From: Streptomyces sp. L2
Lineage (GTDB): Bacteria > Actinomycetota > Actinomycetes > Streptomycetales > Streptomycetaceae
Length of the DNA stretch: 64,000 nt
Assembly: GCF_004124325.1 (NCBI RefSeq)
Contig: NZ_QBDT01000001.1
Coordinates: 5,828,001 to 5,892,000, forward strand
Direction: 5' to 3'
Within the stretch, counting starts at the first letter, position 1, and the number at the start of each line of letters is the position of its first letter. The notes under the pieces were generated by a model. That model did no database searches. It was given only the letters and a program-made list of their open reading frames with translations, and was not told the DNA's origin. The translations under genes were made by a program, and so were the position numbers. Below are positions 34,883-43,230 of this stretch, in pieces.

Positions 34883-35698
34883 GTGAAAAAGCTCTCCGTA
34901 CGACGACGCCATCCGCTGGCGGCGGTCGTCGTCCTACTCTTCGCGCTGGCGGCCACTGGGGGGCTGTACGCCGCGTTCGCGCCCGCGGGCAAGGCGCAGG
35001 CCGATGAGACCTCCCAGTCCCTCTCCAAGATCCAGGAGGGCAAGAAGCTCTACGAGGTCGGCTGCGCCAGCTGCCACGGCACCGGTGGCCAGGGCTCCTC
35101 CGACGGCCCGAGCCTGGTCGGCGTCGGCGCCGCCGCCGTGGACTTCCAGGTCGGCACCGGCCGTATGCCGGCCGCCACCTCCCAGGGCGCCCAGGTCCCG
35201 AAGAAGAAGGTCACCTACAACCAGGACCAGATCGACCAGCTCGCGGCGTACATCGCCTCGCTGGGCGCCGGTCCGAGCGTTCCGACCAAGGAGCAGTACG
35301 GTCCGGACGGCGCCGACATCGCCAAGGGCGGTGAGCTGTTCCGCACCAACTGCGCGCAGTGCCACAACTTCACCGGCAAGGGCGGTGCCCTCACCAAGGG
35401 CAAGTACGCGCCGTCGCTGGAGGGTGTCGCTCCGAAGCACATCTACGAGGCCATGCAGACCGGCCCGCAGAACATGCCGAACTTCCCCGACACCACGCTG
35501 ACGTCCAAGAACAAGAAGGACATCATCGCGTACCTGCACGCGGTCGACAGCAGCGATACGACCAACCCCGGCGGTCTGGAGCTGGGCGGCCTCGGTCCGG
35601 TCAGTGAGGGCCTGTTCGCCTGGATCTTCGGCCTCGGCGCACTGATCGCGGTCGCCGTGTGGGTCGCCGCTCGGACCGCAAAGGCCAAGAAGTCATGA
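34883..35698 (+). CDS. qcrC: menaquinol-cytochrome c reductase, diheme cytochrome c subunit
   Basis: This membrane-anchored diheme cytochrome carries electrons straight from the bc complex to the oxidase, replacing soluble cytochrome c. An N-terminal helix (about residues 10-32) is followed by two c-type domains with haem sites CASCH (about residue 61) and CAQCH (about residue 158). Each has a later Met ligand region (RMPAATS, NMPNFP). A C-terminal helix anchors the protein. The GTG at 34883 is preceded by CCGGGG. The stop overlaps the qcrA ATG by four bases. Confidence 0.96.
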   Translation: MKKLSVRRRHPLAAVVVLLFALAATGGLYAAFAPAGKAQADETSQSLSKIQEGKKLYEVGCASCHGTGGQGSSDGPSLVGVGAAAVDFQVGTGRMPAATSQGAQVPKKKVTYNQDQIDQLAAYIASLGAGPSVPTKEQYGPDGADIAKGGELFRTNCAQCHNFTGKGGALTKGKYAPSLEGVAPKHIYEAMQTGPQNMPNFPDTTLTSKNKKDIIAYLHAVDSSDTTNPGGLELGGLGPVSEGLFAWIFGLGALIAVAVWVAARTAKAKKS

Positions 35699-36753
35699 GT
35701 AGCCAAGACATTCCAGAAGAGAACCTGCCGGCAGAGCAGGAGCACGCGCACGGCGCCGTGGACGTCGCGGACGAGGAGAACCCCTTCTCCGACCCGGGGC
35801 TGCCGCCGCACGAGCACCGGATCCAGGACATCGACGAGCGGGCCGCCAGGCGGTCCGAGCGCATGGTCGCCCTGCTGTTCACGGTGTCGATGCTGGCCAC
35901 CATCGGCTTCATCGCCTCGTACGTGTCGATCCCGGACGACAAGTCGATCTTCGTCTTCCCGATCGGTCACGTCAGCGCGCTGAACTTCGCGCTGGGCCTG
36001 ACGCTCGGCCTGGCCCTGTTCTGCATCGGCGCGGGCGCGGTCCACTGGGCCCGCACCCTGATGTCCGACGTCGAGGTCGCCGACGACCGTCACCCGATCG
36101 AGGCCTCTCCCGAGGTTCGGGCGAAGGTCCACGCGGACTTCCGCGAGGGCGCCAAGGAGTCGGCGCTCGGCCGGCGCAAGCTGATCCGCAACACGATGTT
36201 CGGCGCGCTCGCCATGGTGCCGCTGTCCGGCGTCATGCTGCTGCGCGACCTCGGCCCGCTGCCGCACGACAAGCTCCGGCACACGCTGTGGGCCAAGGGC
36301 AAGCTCCTCGTCAACATGAACACGAACCAGCCGCTGCGTCCCGAGGACATCGGCGTCGGTTCGCTCACCTTCGCCAAGCCCGAGGGCCTGGAGGAGACGG
36401 ACGAGGACTTCCAGAACGAGATCGCCAAGACGGCCCTGATGATCGTCCGGCTTCAGCCGGGCAACATCAAGGACAAGCGCGAGCTCGACTGGGGGCACGA
36501 GGGCATCGTCGCCTTCTCGAAGATCTGCACCCACGTGGGCTGCCCGATCTCCCTGTACGAGCAGCAGACGCACCACGTGCTGTGCCCGTGCCACCAGTCC
36601 ACCTTCGACCTCTCCGACGGTGCCCGAGTGATCTTCGGCCCCGCCGGTCACGCCCTGCCGCAGCTGCGCATCGGCGTGAACGACGACGGTTACCTCCAGG
36701 CGCTCGGCGACTTCGAGGAGCCCGTCGGTCCTGCATTCTGGGAGCGCGGATGA
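35695..36753 (+). CDS. qcrA: menaquinol-cytochrome c reductase, Rieske iron-sulfur subunit
   Basis: This is a 352-residue actinobacterial Rieske protein with three membrane helices (about residues 55-75, 90-115 and 165-180) rather than one. The 2Fe-2S ligands are in CTHVGC and CPCHQS near residues 280-305. An acidic N-terminal tail of about 45 residues precedes the first helix. The ATG at 35695 overlaps the qcrC stop (ATGA), and its own stop overlaps the qcrB start in the same way. An upstream in-frame start inside qcrC is rejected. Confidence 0.96.
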   Translation: MSSQDIPEENLPAEQEHAHGAVDVADEENPFSDPGLPPHEHRIQDIDERAARRSERMVALLFTVSMLATIGFIASYVSIPDDKSIFVFPIGHVSALNFALGLTLGLALFCIGAGAVHWARTLMSDVEVADDRHPIEASPEVRAKVHADFREGAKESALGRRKLIRNTMFGALAMVPLSGVMLLRDLGPLPHDKLRHTLWAKGKLLVNMNTNQPLRPEDIGVGSLTFAKPEGLEETDEDFQNEIAKTALMIVRLQPGNIKDKRELDWGHEGIVAFSKICTHVGCPISLYEQQTHHVLCPCHQSTFDLSDGARVIFGPAGHALPQLRIGVNDDGYLQALGDFEEPVGPAFWERG

Positions 36754-38387
36754 GTACTGCAGCGAACGAAACGCCCCGCTCTCGCGGGAAGGCTCCGGCC
36801 GGCGAGCGCGTCGCCGACTGGGCCGACGGACGGCTCGGGATCTACTCCCTGGCCAAGTCCAACATGCGCAAGATCTTCCCCGACCACTGGTCGTTCATGC
36901 TCGGCGAAGTGTGCATGTACAGCTTCATCATCATCATCCTCACGGGTGTGTACCTGACGCTGTTCTTCCACCCGTCGATGAACGAGGTCGTGTACCACGG
37001 CAGCTATGTCCCGCTTCAGGGGCAGGCGATGTCCGAGGCGTTCAACTCGACCCTGCACATCTCCTTCGACGTGCGCGGTGGTCTGCTGGTCCGGCAGATC
37101 CACCACTGGGCCGCGCTGATCTTCCTCGCCGGCATGTTCGTGCACATGATGCGCGTGTTCTTCACCGGCGCGTTCCGCAAGCCGCGTGAGATCAACTGGC
37201 TGTTCGGCTTCCTGCTGTTCGTCCTCGGCATGTTCACCGGCTTCACCGGTTACTCGCTCCCCGACGACCTGCTCTCCGGCACCGGTGTCCGCTTCATGGA
37301 GGGCGCGATCCTGTCCGTGCCGATCGTCGGCACGTACCTGTCGTTCTTCCTCTTCGGCGGCGAGTTCCCCGGCCACGACTTCGTGGCCCGGTTCTACTCG
37401 ATCCACATCCTGCTGCTGCCGGGCATCATGCTCGGCCTGATGGTGGGCCACCTGATCCTGGTCTTCTACCACAAGCACACGCAGTTCGCGGGTCCCGGAA
37501 AGACCGAGAAGAACGTCGTCGGCATGCCGCTGCTGCCGGTGTACATGGCCAAGGCCGGAGGCTTCTTCTTCCTGGTCTTCGGTGTCATCGCGGTCATCTC
37601 GGCGATCGCGCAGATCAACCCGATCTGGGCCATCGGCCCCTACCGTCCGGACCAGGTGTCCACCGGCGCCCAGCCCGACTGGTACATGGGCTTCTCCGAG
37701 GGCCTGATCCGCTTCATGCCGGGCTGGGAGATCAATCTGTGGGGCCACACGCTCGTCCTGGGCGTGTTCATCCCGCTGGTGATCTTCCCGCTGGTCCTGG
37801 TGGCCATCGCGGTCTACCCGTTCATCGAGTCCTGGGTCACCGGCGACAAGCGTGAGCACCACATCCTGGACCGCCCGCGCAACGCCCCGACGCGTACGGC
37901 GTTCGGTGTCGCCTGGCTGACGCTCTACTCGATCCTGCTCGTCGGTGGTGGAAACGACCTGTGGGCCACCCACTTCCACCTGTCGATCAACTCGGTCACC
38001 TGGTTCGTCCGGATCTTCTTCTTCGTCGGACCGGTCATCGCGTTCATCGCCACCAAGCGGATCTGCCTCGGCCTGCAGCGCCGCGACCACGAGAAGGTGC
38101 TGCACGGCCGCGAGACCGGCATCATCAAGCGCCTGCCGCACGGTGAGTTCATCGAGGTGCACGAGCCGCTCAGCCAGGAGGCCCTGCACACGCTCACCGC
38201 GCATGAGCAGTACGAGCCGGCCGAGATCGGCGCCACGGTCGACGAGAACGGCGTCGAGCGCAAGGTGAAGGCCACGGAGAAGCTGCGCGTCAAGCTCTCC
38301 GGTGCCTACTACGGCGAGGGGAACCAGATCCCCAAGCCGACCGTCGAGGAGTACAAGGAGATCACGAGCGGCCACGGCCACCACTGA
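36750..38387 (+). CDS. qcrB: menaquinol-cytochrome c reductase, cytochrome b subunit
   Basis: This is a 545-residue cytochrome b with eight to nine helices and a long polar C-terminal extension typical of actinobacteria. Haem-b histidines occur in LVRQIHHWAALIF and in RFYSIHILLLPG with HLILVFYHKH. The quinol-site PEWY motif appears as QPDWYMGFSEG. The C-terminal ~110 residues are charged and cytoplasmic. It is the last gene of the ATGA-coupled qcrC-qcrA-qcrB set, and a perfect terminator follows. Confidence 0.96.
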   Translation: MSTAANETPRSRGKAPAGERVADWADGRLGIYSLAKSNMRKIFPDHWSFMLGEVCMYSFIIIILTGVYLTLFFHPSMNEVVYHGSYVPLQGQAMSEAFNSTLHISFDVRGGLLVRQIHHWAALIFLAGMFVHMMRVFFTGAFRKPREINWLFGFLLFVLGMFTGFTGYSLPDDLLSGTGVRFMEGAILSVPIVGTYLSFFLFGGEFPGHDFVARFYSIHILLLPGIMLGLMVGHLILVFYHKHTQFAGPGKTEKNVVGMPLLPVYMAKAGGFFFLVFGVIAVISAIAQINPIWAIGPYRPDQVSTGAQPDWYMGFSEGLIRFMPGWEINLWGHTLVLGVFIPLVIFPLVLVAIAVYPFIESWVTGDKREHHILDRPRNAPTRTAFGVAWLTLYSILLVGGGNDLWATHFHLSINSVTWFVRIFFFVGPVIAFIATKRICLGLQRRDHEKVLHGRETGIIKRLPHGEFIEVHEPLSQEALHTLTAHEQYEPAEIGATVDENGVERKVKATEKLRVKLSGAYYGEGNQIPKPTVEEYKEITSGHGHH

Positions 38388-38407
38388 TCCCGCGTCGCCA
38401 CGCCACA

Positions 38408-38446
38408 GCGAAGGGCCCCGTCCGGTGTTCGGACGGGGCCCTTCGC
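38408..38446 (+). terminator. terminator after qcrB
   Basis: A perfect 17-bp stem, GCGAAGGGCCCCGTCCG paired with CGGACGGGGCCCTTCGC, has a five-base loop GTGTT. It lies 20 bases after the qcrB stop and has no T run, as is common in high-GC genomes. Confidence 0.9.
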
Positions 38447-38525
38447 CCTGCCCGGGGCTGGATAGGGTGGAGCCGTACTTTCTTGTACGTCCCTTCGTGT
38501 ACGTCCATGACACCAGGAGCGGCTG

Positions 38526-39590
38526 ATGAGCGCTGTGACCCCCGCTGGAGGCGACACCGCGGCGGGCCGTTCCTGGCCCGCCCTGCTGAACGGCCTGCTG
38601 GCCGGCCAGGACCTGGCGGCCGACGACACCGCCTGGGCGATGGACCGGATCATGGGCGGCGAGGCGACGGACGCCCAGATCGCCGGGTTCGCGGTCGCGC
38701 TGCGCGCCAAGGGCGCCACCGTCCAGGAGATCACCGGTCTCGTGCGCACGATGTACGACCACGCGAACGTGATCGAGGTGCCGGGCGCCACCGTCGACAT
38801 CGTCGGCACGGGCGGCGACGGCGCCAAGACGGTCAACATCTCCACCATGTCGTCGATCGTCGTCGCGGGCACCGGCGCGAAGGTCGTCAAGCACGGCAAC
38901 CGGGCCGCGTCCTCCGCGTCCGGCGCGTCCGACGTGCTGGAGAAGCTCGGCGTCAACCTGGACCTGACCCCGCAGGGGGTCGTCCGGGTCGCCGAGGAGG
39001 CCGGGATCACCTTCTGCTTCGCGGTGAAGTTCCACCCGGCGCTGCGCCATGTGGGCGCCGCCCGCGGCCAGTTGGGGATCCGCACGGTGTTCAACCTGCT
39101 CGGTCCGCTGACCAACCCGGCGAAGGTGCGGGCGCAGGCGGTCGGTGTCGCCGTCGCGCACGAGGCGCCGATCGTGGCGGGCGTCTTCGCCGAGCGCGGC
39201 AACTCCTCGCTGGTCTTCCGGGGCGACGACGGCCTCGACGAACTGACCACCACGGCCACCTCGCGGGTGTGGGTCGTCCGGGACGGCAAGGTCACCGAGG
39301 AGAGCTTCGACCCGCGTGACGTCGGCCTCGACCTCGTCCCCGTGGAGGCCCTGCGGGGCGCCGACGCCTCCTACAACGCGGAGGTGGCCCGGCGCCTGCT
39401 GGACGGCGAGCGGGGCCCCGTCCGGGACGCCGTAGTGCTGAACTCGGCGGCCGCGCTGGTCGCCCTGGACCCGGGGCCCGGCACGCTGGCCGAGCAGATC
39501 CGGGCCGGCATGGACAGAGCGGCGGAGTCGATCGGCTCGGGCGCCGCGAAGCGCACCCTGGACCGCTGGGTGGCGGCGAGCAACGCGTAG
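38526..39590 (+). CDS. trpD: anthranilate phosphoribosyltransferase
   Basis: This enzyme joins anthranilate to phosphoribosyl pyrophosphate in tryptophan synthesis. In the 354-residue protein, the PRPP loop is [18 protein letters not shown], followed by [21 protein letters not shown] and [14 protein letters not shown], all diagnostic. AGGAG lies eight bases before the ATG. No other trp gene is adjacent, so it stands alone as is usual in Streptomyces. The base directly after the TAG stop begins a 308-bp array of 14-bp repeats. Confidence 0.97.
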   Translation: MSAVTPAGGDTAAGRSWPALLNGLLAGQDLAADDTAWAMDRIMGGEATDAQIAGFAVALRAKGATVQEITGLVRTMYDHANVIEVPGATVDIVGTGGDGAKTVNISTMSSIVVAGTGAKVVKHGNRAASSASGASDVLEKLGVNLDLTPQGVVRVAEEAGITFCFAVKFHPALRHVGAARGQLGIRTVFNLLGPLTNPAKVRAQAVGVAVAHEAPIVAGVFAERGNSSLVFRGDDGLDELTTTATSRVWVVRDGKVTEESFDPRDVGLDLVPVEALRGADASYNAEVARRLLDGERGPVRDAVVLNSAAALVALDPGPGTLAEQIRAGMDRAAESIGSGAAKRTLDRWVAASNA

Positions 39591-39898
39591 TCGCCCCCGG
39601 ACAGTCGCCCCCGGACAGTCGCCCCCGGACAGTCGCCCCCGGACAGTCGCCCCCGGACAGTCGCCCCCGGACAGTCGCCCCCGGACAGTCGCCCCCGGAC
39701 AGTCGCCCCCGGACAGTCGCCCCCGGACAGTCGCCCCCGGACAGTCGCCCCCGGACAGTCGCCCCCGGACAGTCGCCCCCGGACAGTCGCCCCCGGACAG
39801 TCGCCCCCGGACAGTCGCCCCCGGACAGTCGCCCCCGGACAGTCGCCCCCGGACAGCCGCCCCCGGACAGCCGCCCCCGGACAGCCGCCCCCGGACAG
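39591..39898. repeat. minisatellite: 22 copies of a 14-bp unit directly after trpD
   Basis: The unit TCGCCCCCGGACAG is repeated 19 times without change from 39591, then three copies with C in place of the first T (39857-39898). The array starts at the first base after the trpD stop codon. The complementary strand carries G5 runs every 14 bases. Its near-perfect identity suggests recent expansion by slippage or unequal exchange. Confidence 0.97.
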
Positions 39899-39904
39899 CC
39901 GCTC

Positions 39905-39942
39905 GCGGCGGCCGGCCCCGGCACCGCCGGCCCGGCCGCCGC
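39905..39942 (+). terminator. possible terminator hairpin beyond the minisatellite
   Basis: GCGGCGGCC (39905-39913) pairs with GGCCGCCGC (39934-39942), with further GC pairing inside. It is the first strong hairpin after trpD on this strand. Confidence 0.5.
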
Positions 39943-40035
39943 TCGCGGTGGGGCGGAACACCGGGGAGCGCCGCCGTGTCCCGTCATCCGGACAGAAGTT
40001 GCGCGCCGCCGATCAGCTCGGCTAGTTTCAGGCTC

Positions 40036-40160
40036 AGGTCATGAGTGACAGCCATAAGGCCCCGGCCGGCTGTCCGGCAACCCTCCTTCCGTGGCGGGGT
40101 GCCCCGGGTGAGGACCAGGTCGTGGGCAGCAAGGCTCACGGCAAGCGCGGACCCTCGCGT
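40036..40160 (+). promoter_or_regulatory. SAM-IV riboswitch (S-adenosylmethionine sensor)
   Basis: The core matches actinobacterial SAM-IV/SAM-I architecture. A P1-like stem GGTC (40037-40040) pairs with GACC (40113-40116). A stem GACAGCC (40047-40053) pairs with GGCTGTC (40068-40074) and is followed by the conserved CCGGCAACCC. Then GGCGGGGTGCCCCGGGTGAG closes the core. A short hairpin ACCAGG-GGT-CCTGGT (40162-40176) lies just after and may be part of the switch. Edges are approximate. It lies ahead of the SufS-like gene and would reduce its expression when SAM is plentiful (family behaviour). Confidence 0.85.
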
Positions 40161-40314
40161 CACCAGGGGTCCTGGTCGTCGAGGAGCCTTCCGTGAGCAA
40201 GCGAATGCGATAGGGCGTAGAGCCCCGCCTCCGCACACCCCTTTTCACTTTCCCCACGCTTGAGCCGTACCCGCTCGCGTGGTGGTTCCGCCTTGCCTCT
40301 CACGGGAGTTCGCC

Positions 40315-41676
40315 ATGTCCGTCTCCACCGCTGCCACTCACCAGGCCGTTTGTCCCCAGCTGCCCGTTCTGGGGCGGGATGTCACCGTCCCGCTCGTCAC
40401 CGGCGGCGAGGTCACCTACGCGGCCCTCGACTACGCGGCCAGCGCCCCCGCCCTCCAGCGCGTCTGGGACGACGTGGCGGCCTACGCGCCGTACTACGGC
40501 AGCGTCCACCGCGGCGCCGGCTACCTCTCCCAGCTCTCCACCGACCTCTTCGAGAACGCCCGCTCGACGGTCGCCGAGTTCCTGGACTGCCGCGACGACG
40601 ACCAGGTGGTCTTCACCCGGTCGACCACGGACTCCCTCAACCTGCTGGCCCGCGCCCTGCCCGCAGGCTGCGAGGTCTTCGTCTTCGAGACCGAGCACCA
40701 CGCGTCCCTGCTGCCCTGGCAGGACGCCCGGGTCAGCTACCTCGACGCGCCCCGCACCCCGCGGCAGGCCGTCCACACCCTGGAGCGGGCCCTCGCCGAC
40801 CGCGACCCGCACGGCCCGGCCCTGGTCTGCGTCACCGGCGCGTCCAACGTCACCGGCGAGCTGTGGCCCGTACGCGAGCTGGCGGCCGCCGCCCACGCGC
40901 ACGGCGCCCGGATCGTCCTGGACGCCGCCCAGCTCGCCCCGCACCACCCGGTCTCCCTGCGCGACCTCGACGTCGACTGGGTCGCCTTCTCCGGCCACAA
41001 GCTGTACGCCCCGTTCGGCTCCGGAGTCCTGGCCGGCCGCGCCGACTGGCTGCGGGCCGCCGAGCCGTACCTCGCGGGCGGCGGCGCCAGCCGCACGGTG
41101 AGCAGGCGCCAGGACGGCGGCGTGGACGTGGAGTGGCACGAGAGCGCCGCCCGCCACGAGGCCGGCTCCCCGAACGTGATCGGCGCCTACGCCATCGCCT
41201 CGGCCTGCAAGGCGCTGACGGAGGCCGGCTGGGACACCCTCGTCGCCCGCGAGCAGCACCTCGTCGAGAAGGTCCGCACCGGTCTGGCCGGGGTCCCCGA
41301 GGTGAAGGTCCTCTCGCTCTTCGGCGACGACGCCCCGCGGGTCGGCGTGATCTCCTTCGTCGTCGAGGGCTGGAACAGCTCCCACTTCGCCGCCGCCCTC
41401 TCCGCCGAGTACGGCATCGGCGTCCGCGACGGCCTCTTCTGCGCCCACCCCCTGCTCCGCACCCTCCTCGGCACGTCCCCCCAGACCCAGGGCGAATGCG
41501 GCGCCCCCGAGGCCGCCCCCGGCGAGAAGTCCCTCAACGCCATCCGAGTCAGCTTCGGCGCGGGCACCCCGGACGAACACACGGACCGCTTCATCACAGC
41601 GGTACGAGAACTGGTGACCAACGGCACCCAGTGGACCTACCACACAGAAAACGGCCGCTGCGTCCCGGTGGCTTGA
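40315..41676 (+). CDS. class V aminotransferase, cysteine-desulfurase (SufS/CsdA)-like, under SAM-IV riboswitch
   Basis: This is a 453-residue PLP enzyme. The Schiff-base Lys is in VAFSGHKLYAPFG (K229), the cofactor Asp-x-x-Gln is in LDAAQLAPH, and a cysteine that fits the desulfurase persulfide position lies in RDGLFCAHPLL (C376). It is longer than typical SufS (about 410). The exact substrate could be cysteine or a related thiol compound. Control by a SAM-IV riboswitch points to sulfur or methionine supply rather than general Fe-S assembly (inference). GGGAG lies six bases before the ATG at 40315. Confidence 0.88.
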   Translation: MSVSTAATHQAVCPQLPVLGRDVTVPLVTGGEVTYAALDYAASAPALQRVWDDVAAYAPYYGSVHRGAGYLSQLSTDLFENARSTVAEFLDCRDDDQVVFTRSTTDSLNLLARALPAGCEVFVFETEHHASLLPWQDARVSYLDAPRTPRQAVHTLERALADRDPHGPALVCVTGASNVTGELWPVRELAAAAHAHGARIVLDAAQLAPHHPVSLRDLDVDWVAFSGHKLYAPFGSGVLAGRADWLRAAEPYLAGGGASRTVSRRQDGGVDVEWHESAARHEAGSPNVIGAYAIASACKALTEAGWDTLVAREQHLVEKVRTGLAGVPEVKVLSLFGDDAPRVGVISFVVEGWNSSHFAAALSAEYGIGVRDGLFCAHPLLRTLLGTSPQTQGECGAPEAAPGEKSLNAIRVSFGAGTPDEHTDRFITAVRELVTNGTQWTYHTENGRCVPVA

Positions 41677-41693
41677 TGCCAACTCCAGGGTTG

Positions 41694-41730
41694 CCGACCT
41701 CAGGGGCGCGGGGAACTGCGCGATCAACCA
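41694..41730 (+). repeat. dispersed intergenic repeat, type A, single copy
   Basis: GGGGCGCGGGGAACTGCGCG is preceded by GCCGACCTCA. It lies in the 104-bp gap between two convergent genes, 17 bases after the SufS-like stop. Confidence 0.8.
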
Positions 41731-41780
41731 CAACGCACCCGCACCCGCGCAGAAACCGCGCCCCGCGGACGCGTAGGCGA

Positions 41781-42062
41781 CTAGGAATCCAATCCAATAG
41801 CAAACGCAGCCTCAAGATCATGCTGCGAGTACGTCCGGAACGCCACGTGCGTATCCGTCCCCTCCACCCCGGGAATCTTGCTGATCCGCCCCGGAATGAC
41901 ATCCGCCAGATCCTCGTGCCGCCGCACCCGTACCATCGCGATCAGGTCATACGTCCCGGTGACGGAGAACACCTCGCTCACCGACTCCAGCGAAGCGATC
42001 CGCTCCGCGATCTCGGGGATCCGGTCCACGCTGGTCTTGATCAGGACGATCGCGGTGATCAC
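41781..42062 (-). CDS. stand-alone Lrp/AsnC ligand-binding domain protein
   Basis: This is a 93-residue protein consisting only of the RAM/AsnC effector-binding domain, with no helix-turn-helix. Typical segments are MITAIVLIKTSVDRIPEIAE, VSEVFSVTGTYDLIAMVRV and IPGVEGTDTHVAFRTYS. Such proteins bind amino acids and form ring oligomers; the ligand here is unknown. The GTG start overlaps the rhomboid stop by four bases (GTGA) and has GGGAGAG upstream, so it is coupled to the rhomboid gene. Confidence 0.9.
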   Translation of the reverse strand: MITAIVLIKTSVDRIPEIAERIASLESVSEVFSVTGTYDLIAMVRVRRHEDLADVIPGRISKIPGVEGTDTHVAFRTYSQHDLEAAFAIGLDS

Positions 42063-42802
42063 GGCTGGTTCTCTCCCTCGGGTACCGGGGCGGCTGCGCC
42101 CTTCACTCTAGTGGTACGGCCGTAGCGCCCCCACGCGTAGAGGAACCCCAGCCCGAAGCCGACCAGGTGCGCCAGGTACGCCACCCCCGGCCCCTGTGCC
42201 GACCGCTCCGCAGCCAGCCACTGCAGCCCCGCCCAGAACGGCAGCACCACCCACGCCGGGAAGCGCAGCGGCAGGAAGAAGAGGAACGGGAGGAGACTGG
42301 TCACACGGGCCCGGGGGAACAGGTACAGGAACGCCCCGAGGACCGCCGAGATCGCCCCGGAGGCGCCCACCAGCGGCTCCTGGGAGGTGGTGTTGGCGGC
42401 CGCGTAGCCCAGCAGGGCCAGGTATCCGCAGCCGAGATAGAAGAGGGTGAACTCCACCCGGCCCATCCGTTCCTCGGTCATCGCCCCGAAGACGAAGAGG
42501 AAGAGCATGTTGCCGAGCAGATGCACCCAGCTGCCGTGCACGAACAGGGCCGTGGCCGGGGTGAGCGCCTGCCGGACCGTTCCTTCGAACAGGTCTGCGG
42601 GGATCACGCCCCAGTGTCGGAAGTACGCCCGCTGCGCGGCTAGCAGCGCGTCCCTGGAGCCGTATCCCGGAGTCAGCCCGGAGGCCGGGCCCAGCACGAA
42701 GAGCAGGCAGCACAGGGCGATGAGGCCGTACGTCATCGGCGCCGGGGAGTGCCGGACCGCCCTGAGGGTCCGGCCGGCCGTCGCGCTCCAGTGGCTGATC
42801 AT
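42059..42802 (-). CDS. rhomboid family intramembrane serine protease
   Basis: This is a 247-residue protein with six helices. The catalytic dyad is Ser in VGASGAISAVLG (S148) and His in LAHLVGFGLGF (H212). The oxyanion region HGSWVHLLGNMLFLFVFG is near residues 89-106. The ATG at 42802 precedes a typical N-terminal tail and first helix; the frame is open much further upstream but overlaps the divergent zinc-ribbon gene and is not family-like. No clear ribosome site was seen. It is coupled to the AsnC-domain gene. The substrate is unknown. Confidence 0.9.
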   Translation of the reverse strand: MISHWSATAGRTLRAVRHSPAPMTYGLIALCCLLFVLGPASGLTPGYGSRDALLAAQRAYFRHWGVIPADLFEGTVRQALTPATALFVHGSWVHLLGNMLFLFVFGAMTEERMGRVEFTLFYLGCGYLALLGYAAANTTSQEPLVGASGAISAVLGAFLYLFPRARVTSLLPFLFFLPLRFPAWVVLPFWAGLQWLAAERSAQGPGVAYLAHLVGFGLGFLYAWGRYGRTTRVKGAAAPVPEGENQP

Positions 42803-42953
42803 GAATACAGAGCATGACGTAACGGGACGCAACCCGACAGACCGCCTCGCCGCCGTGGACAGAAGGGCGGCGGGGACCCCGCAGGCCGTAGGGTTACGAG
42901 CCACACGCGCCCGGACCGGCGCGGACCGACACGACGAGGAGCGAACAGTCACG

Positions 42954-43193
42954 ATGACGGTGCCCCTGCCGACCGCCACGACACGATGGCGCTGCACCCT
43001 CTGCGGCAATCTGACCCGCTTCGACGTCACGCGCTCGTCGAAGGTCGTCGAGTACGTCCACCTCGACCTGGCCGGTGAGCCGACGGTCGAGGAGCGCGAG
43101 GTGGTCAGTGAGACCATCGAGTCGGTGCGCTGCCGCTGGTGCAACGCGGTGGACCAGGTGGAACTCGTGGACAGGCCGGGCTCCGGCTCCTGA
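42954..43193 (+). CDS. small zinc-ribbon protein, function unknown
   Basis: This is a 79-residue protein with two CxxC knuckles, CTLCGN near the start and CRWCNA near the end, likely binding one zinc. The middle is acidic (GEPTVEEREVVSETIES). GAGGAG lies about 12 bases before the ATG. The NYN-domain gene begins 37 bp downstream on the same strand. This type is conserved in actinomycetes as I recall it, without a known role. Confidence 0.75.
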   Translation: MTVPLPTATTRWRCTLCGNLTRFDVTRSSKVVEYVHLDLAGEPTVEEREVVSETIESVRCRWCNAVDQVELVDRPGSGS

Positions 43194-43230
43194 GGGGAGC
43201 GGGACCCCGCACAGCATTGGGGTGTGACGG

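Noticed and set aside
39292..39987. Open reading frames on the minus strand through the 14-bp repeat ([14 protein letters not shown] period)
   Set aside because: Because 14 is not a multiple of three and no phase gives a stop, two long overlapping frames are open by composition. There is no ribosome site or non-repeat protein domain.
40041..40196. Short ORF starting at an ATG inside the SAM-IV element
   Set aside because: It is explained by the riboswitch core. There is no ribosome site and no family resemblance.
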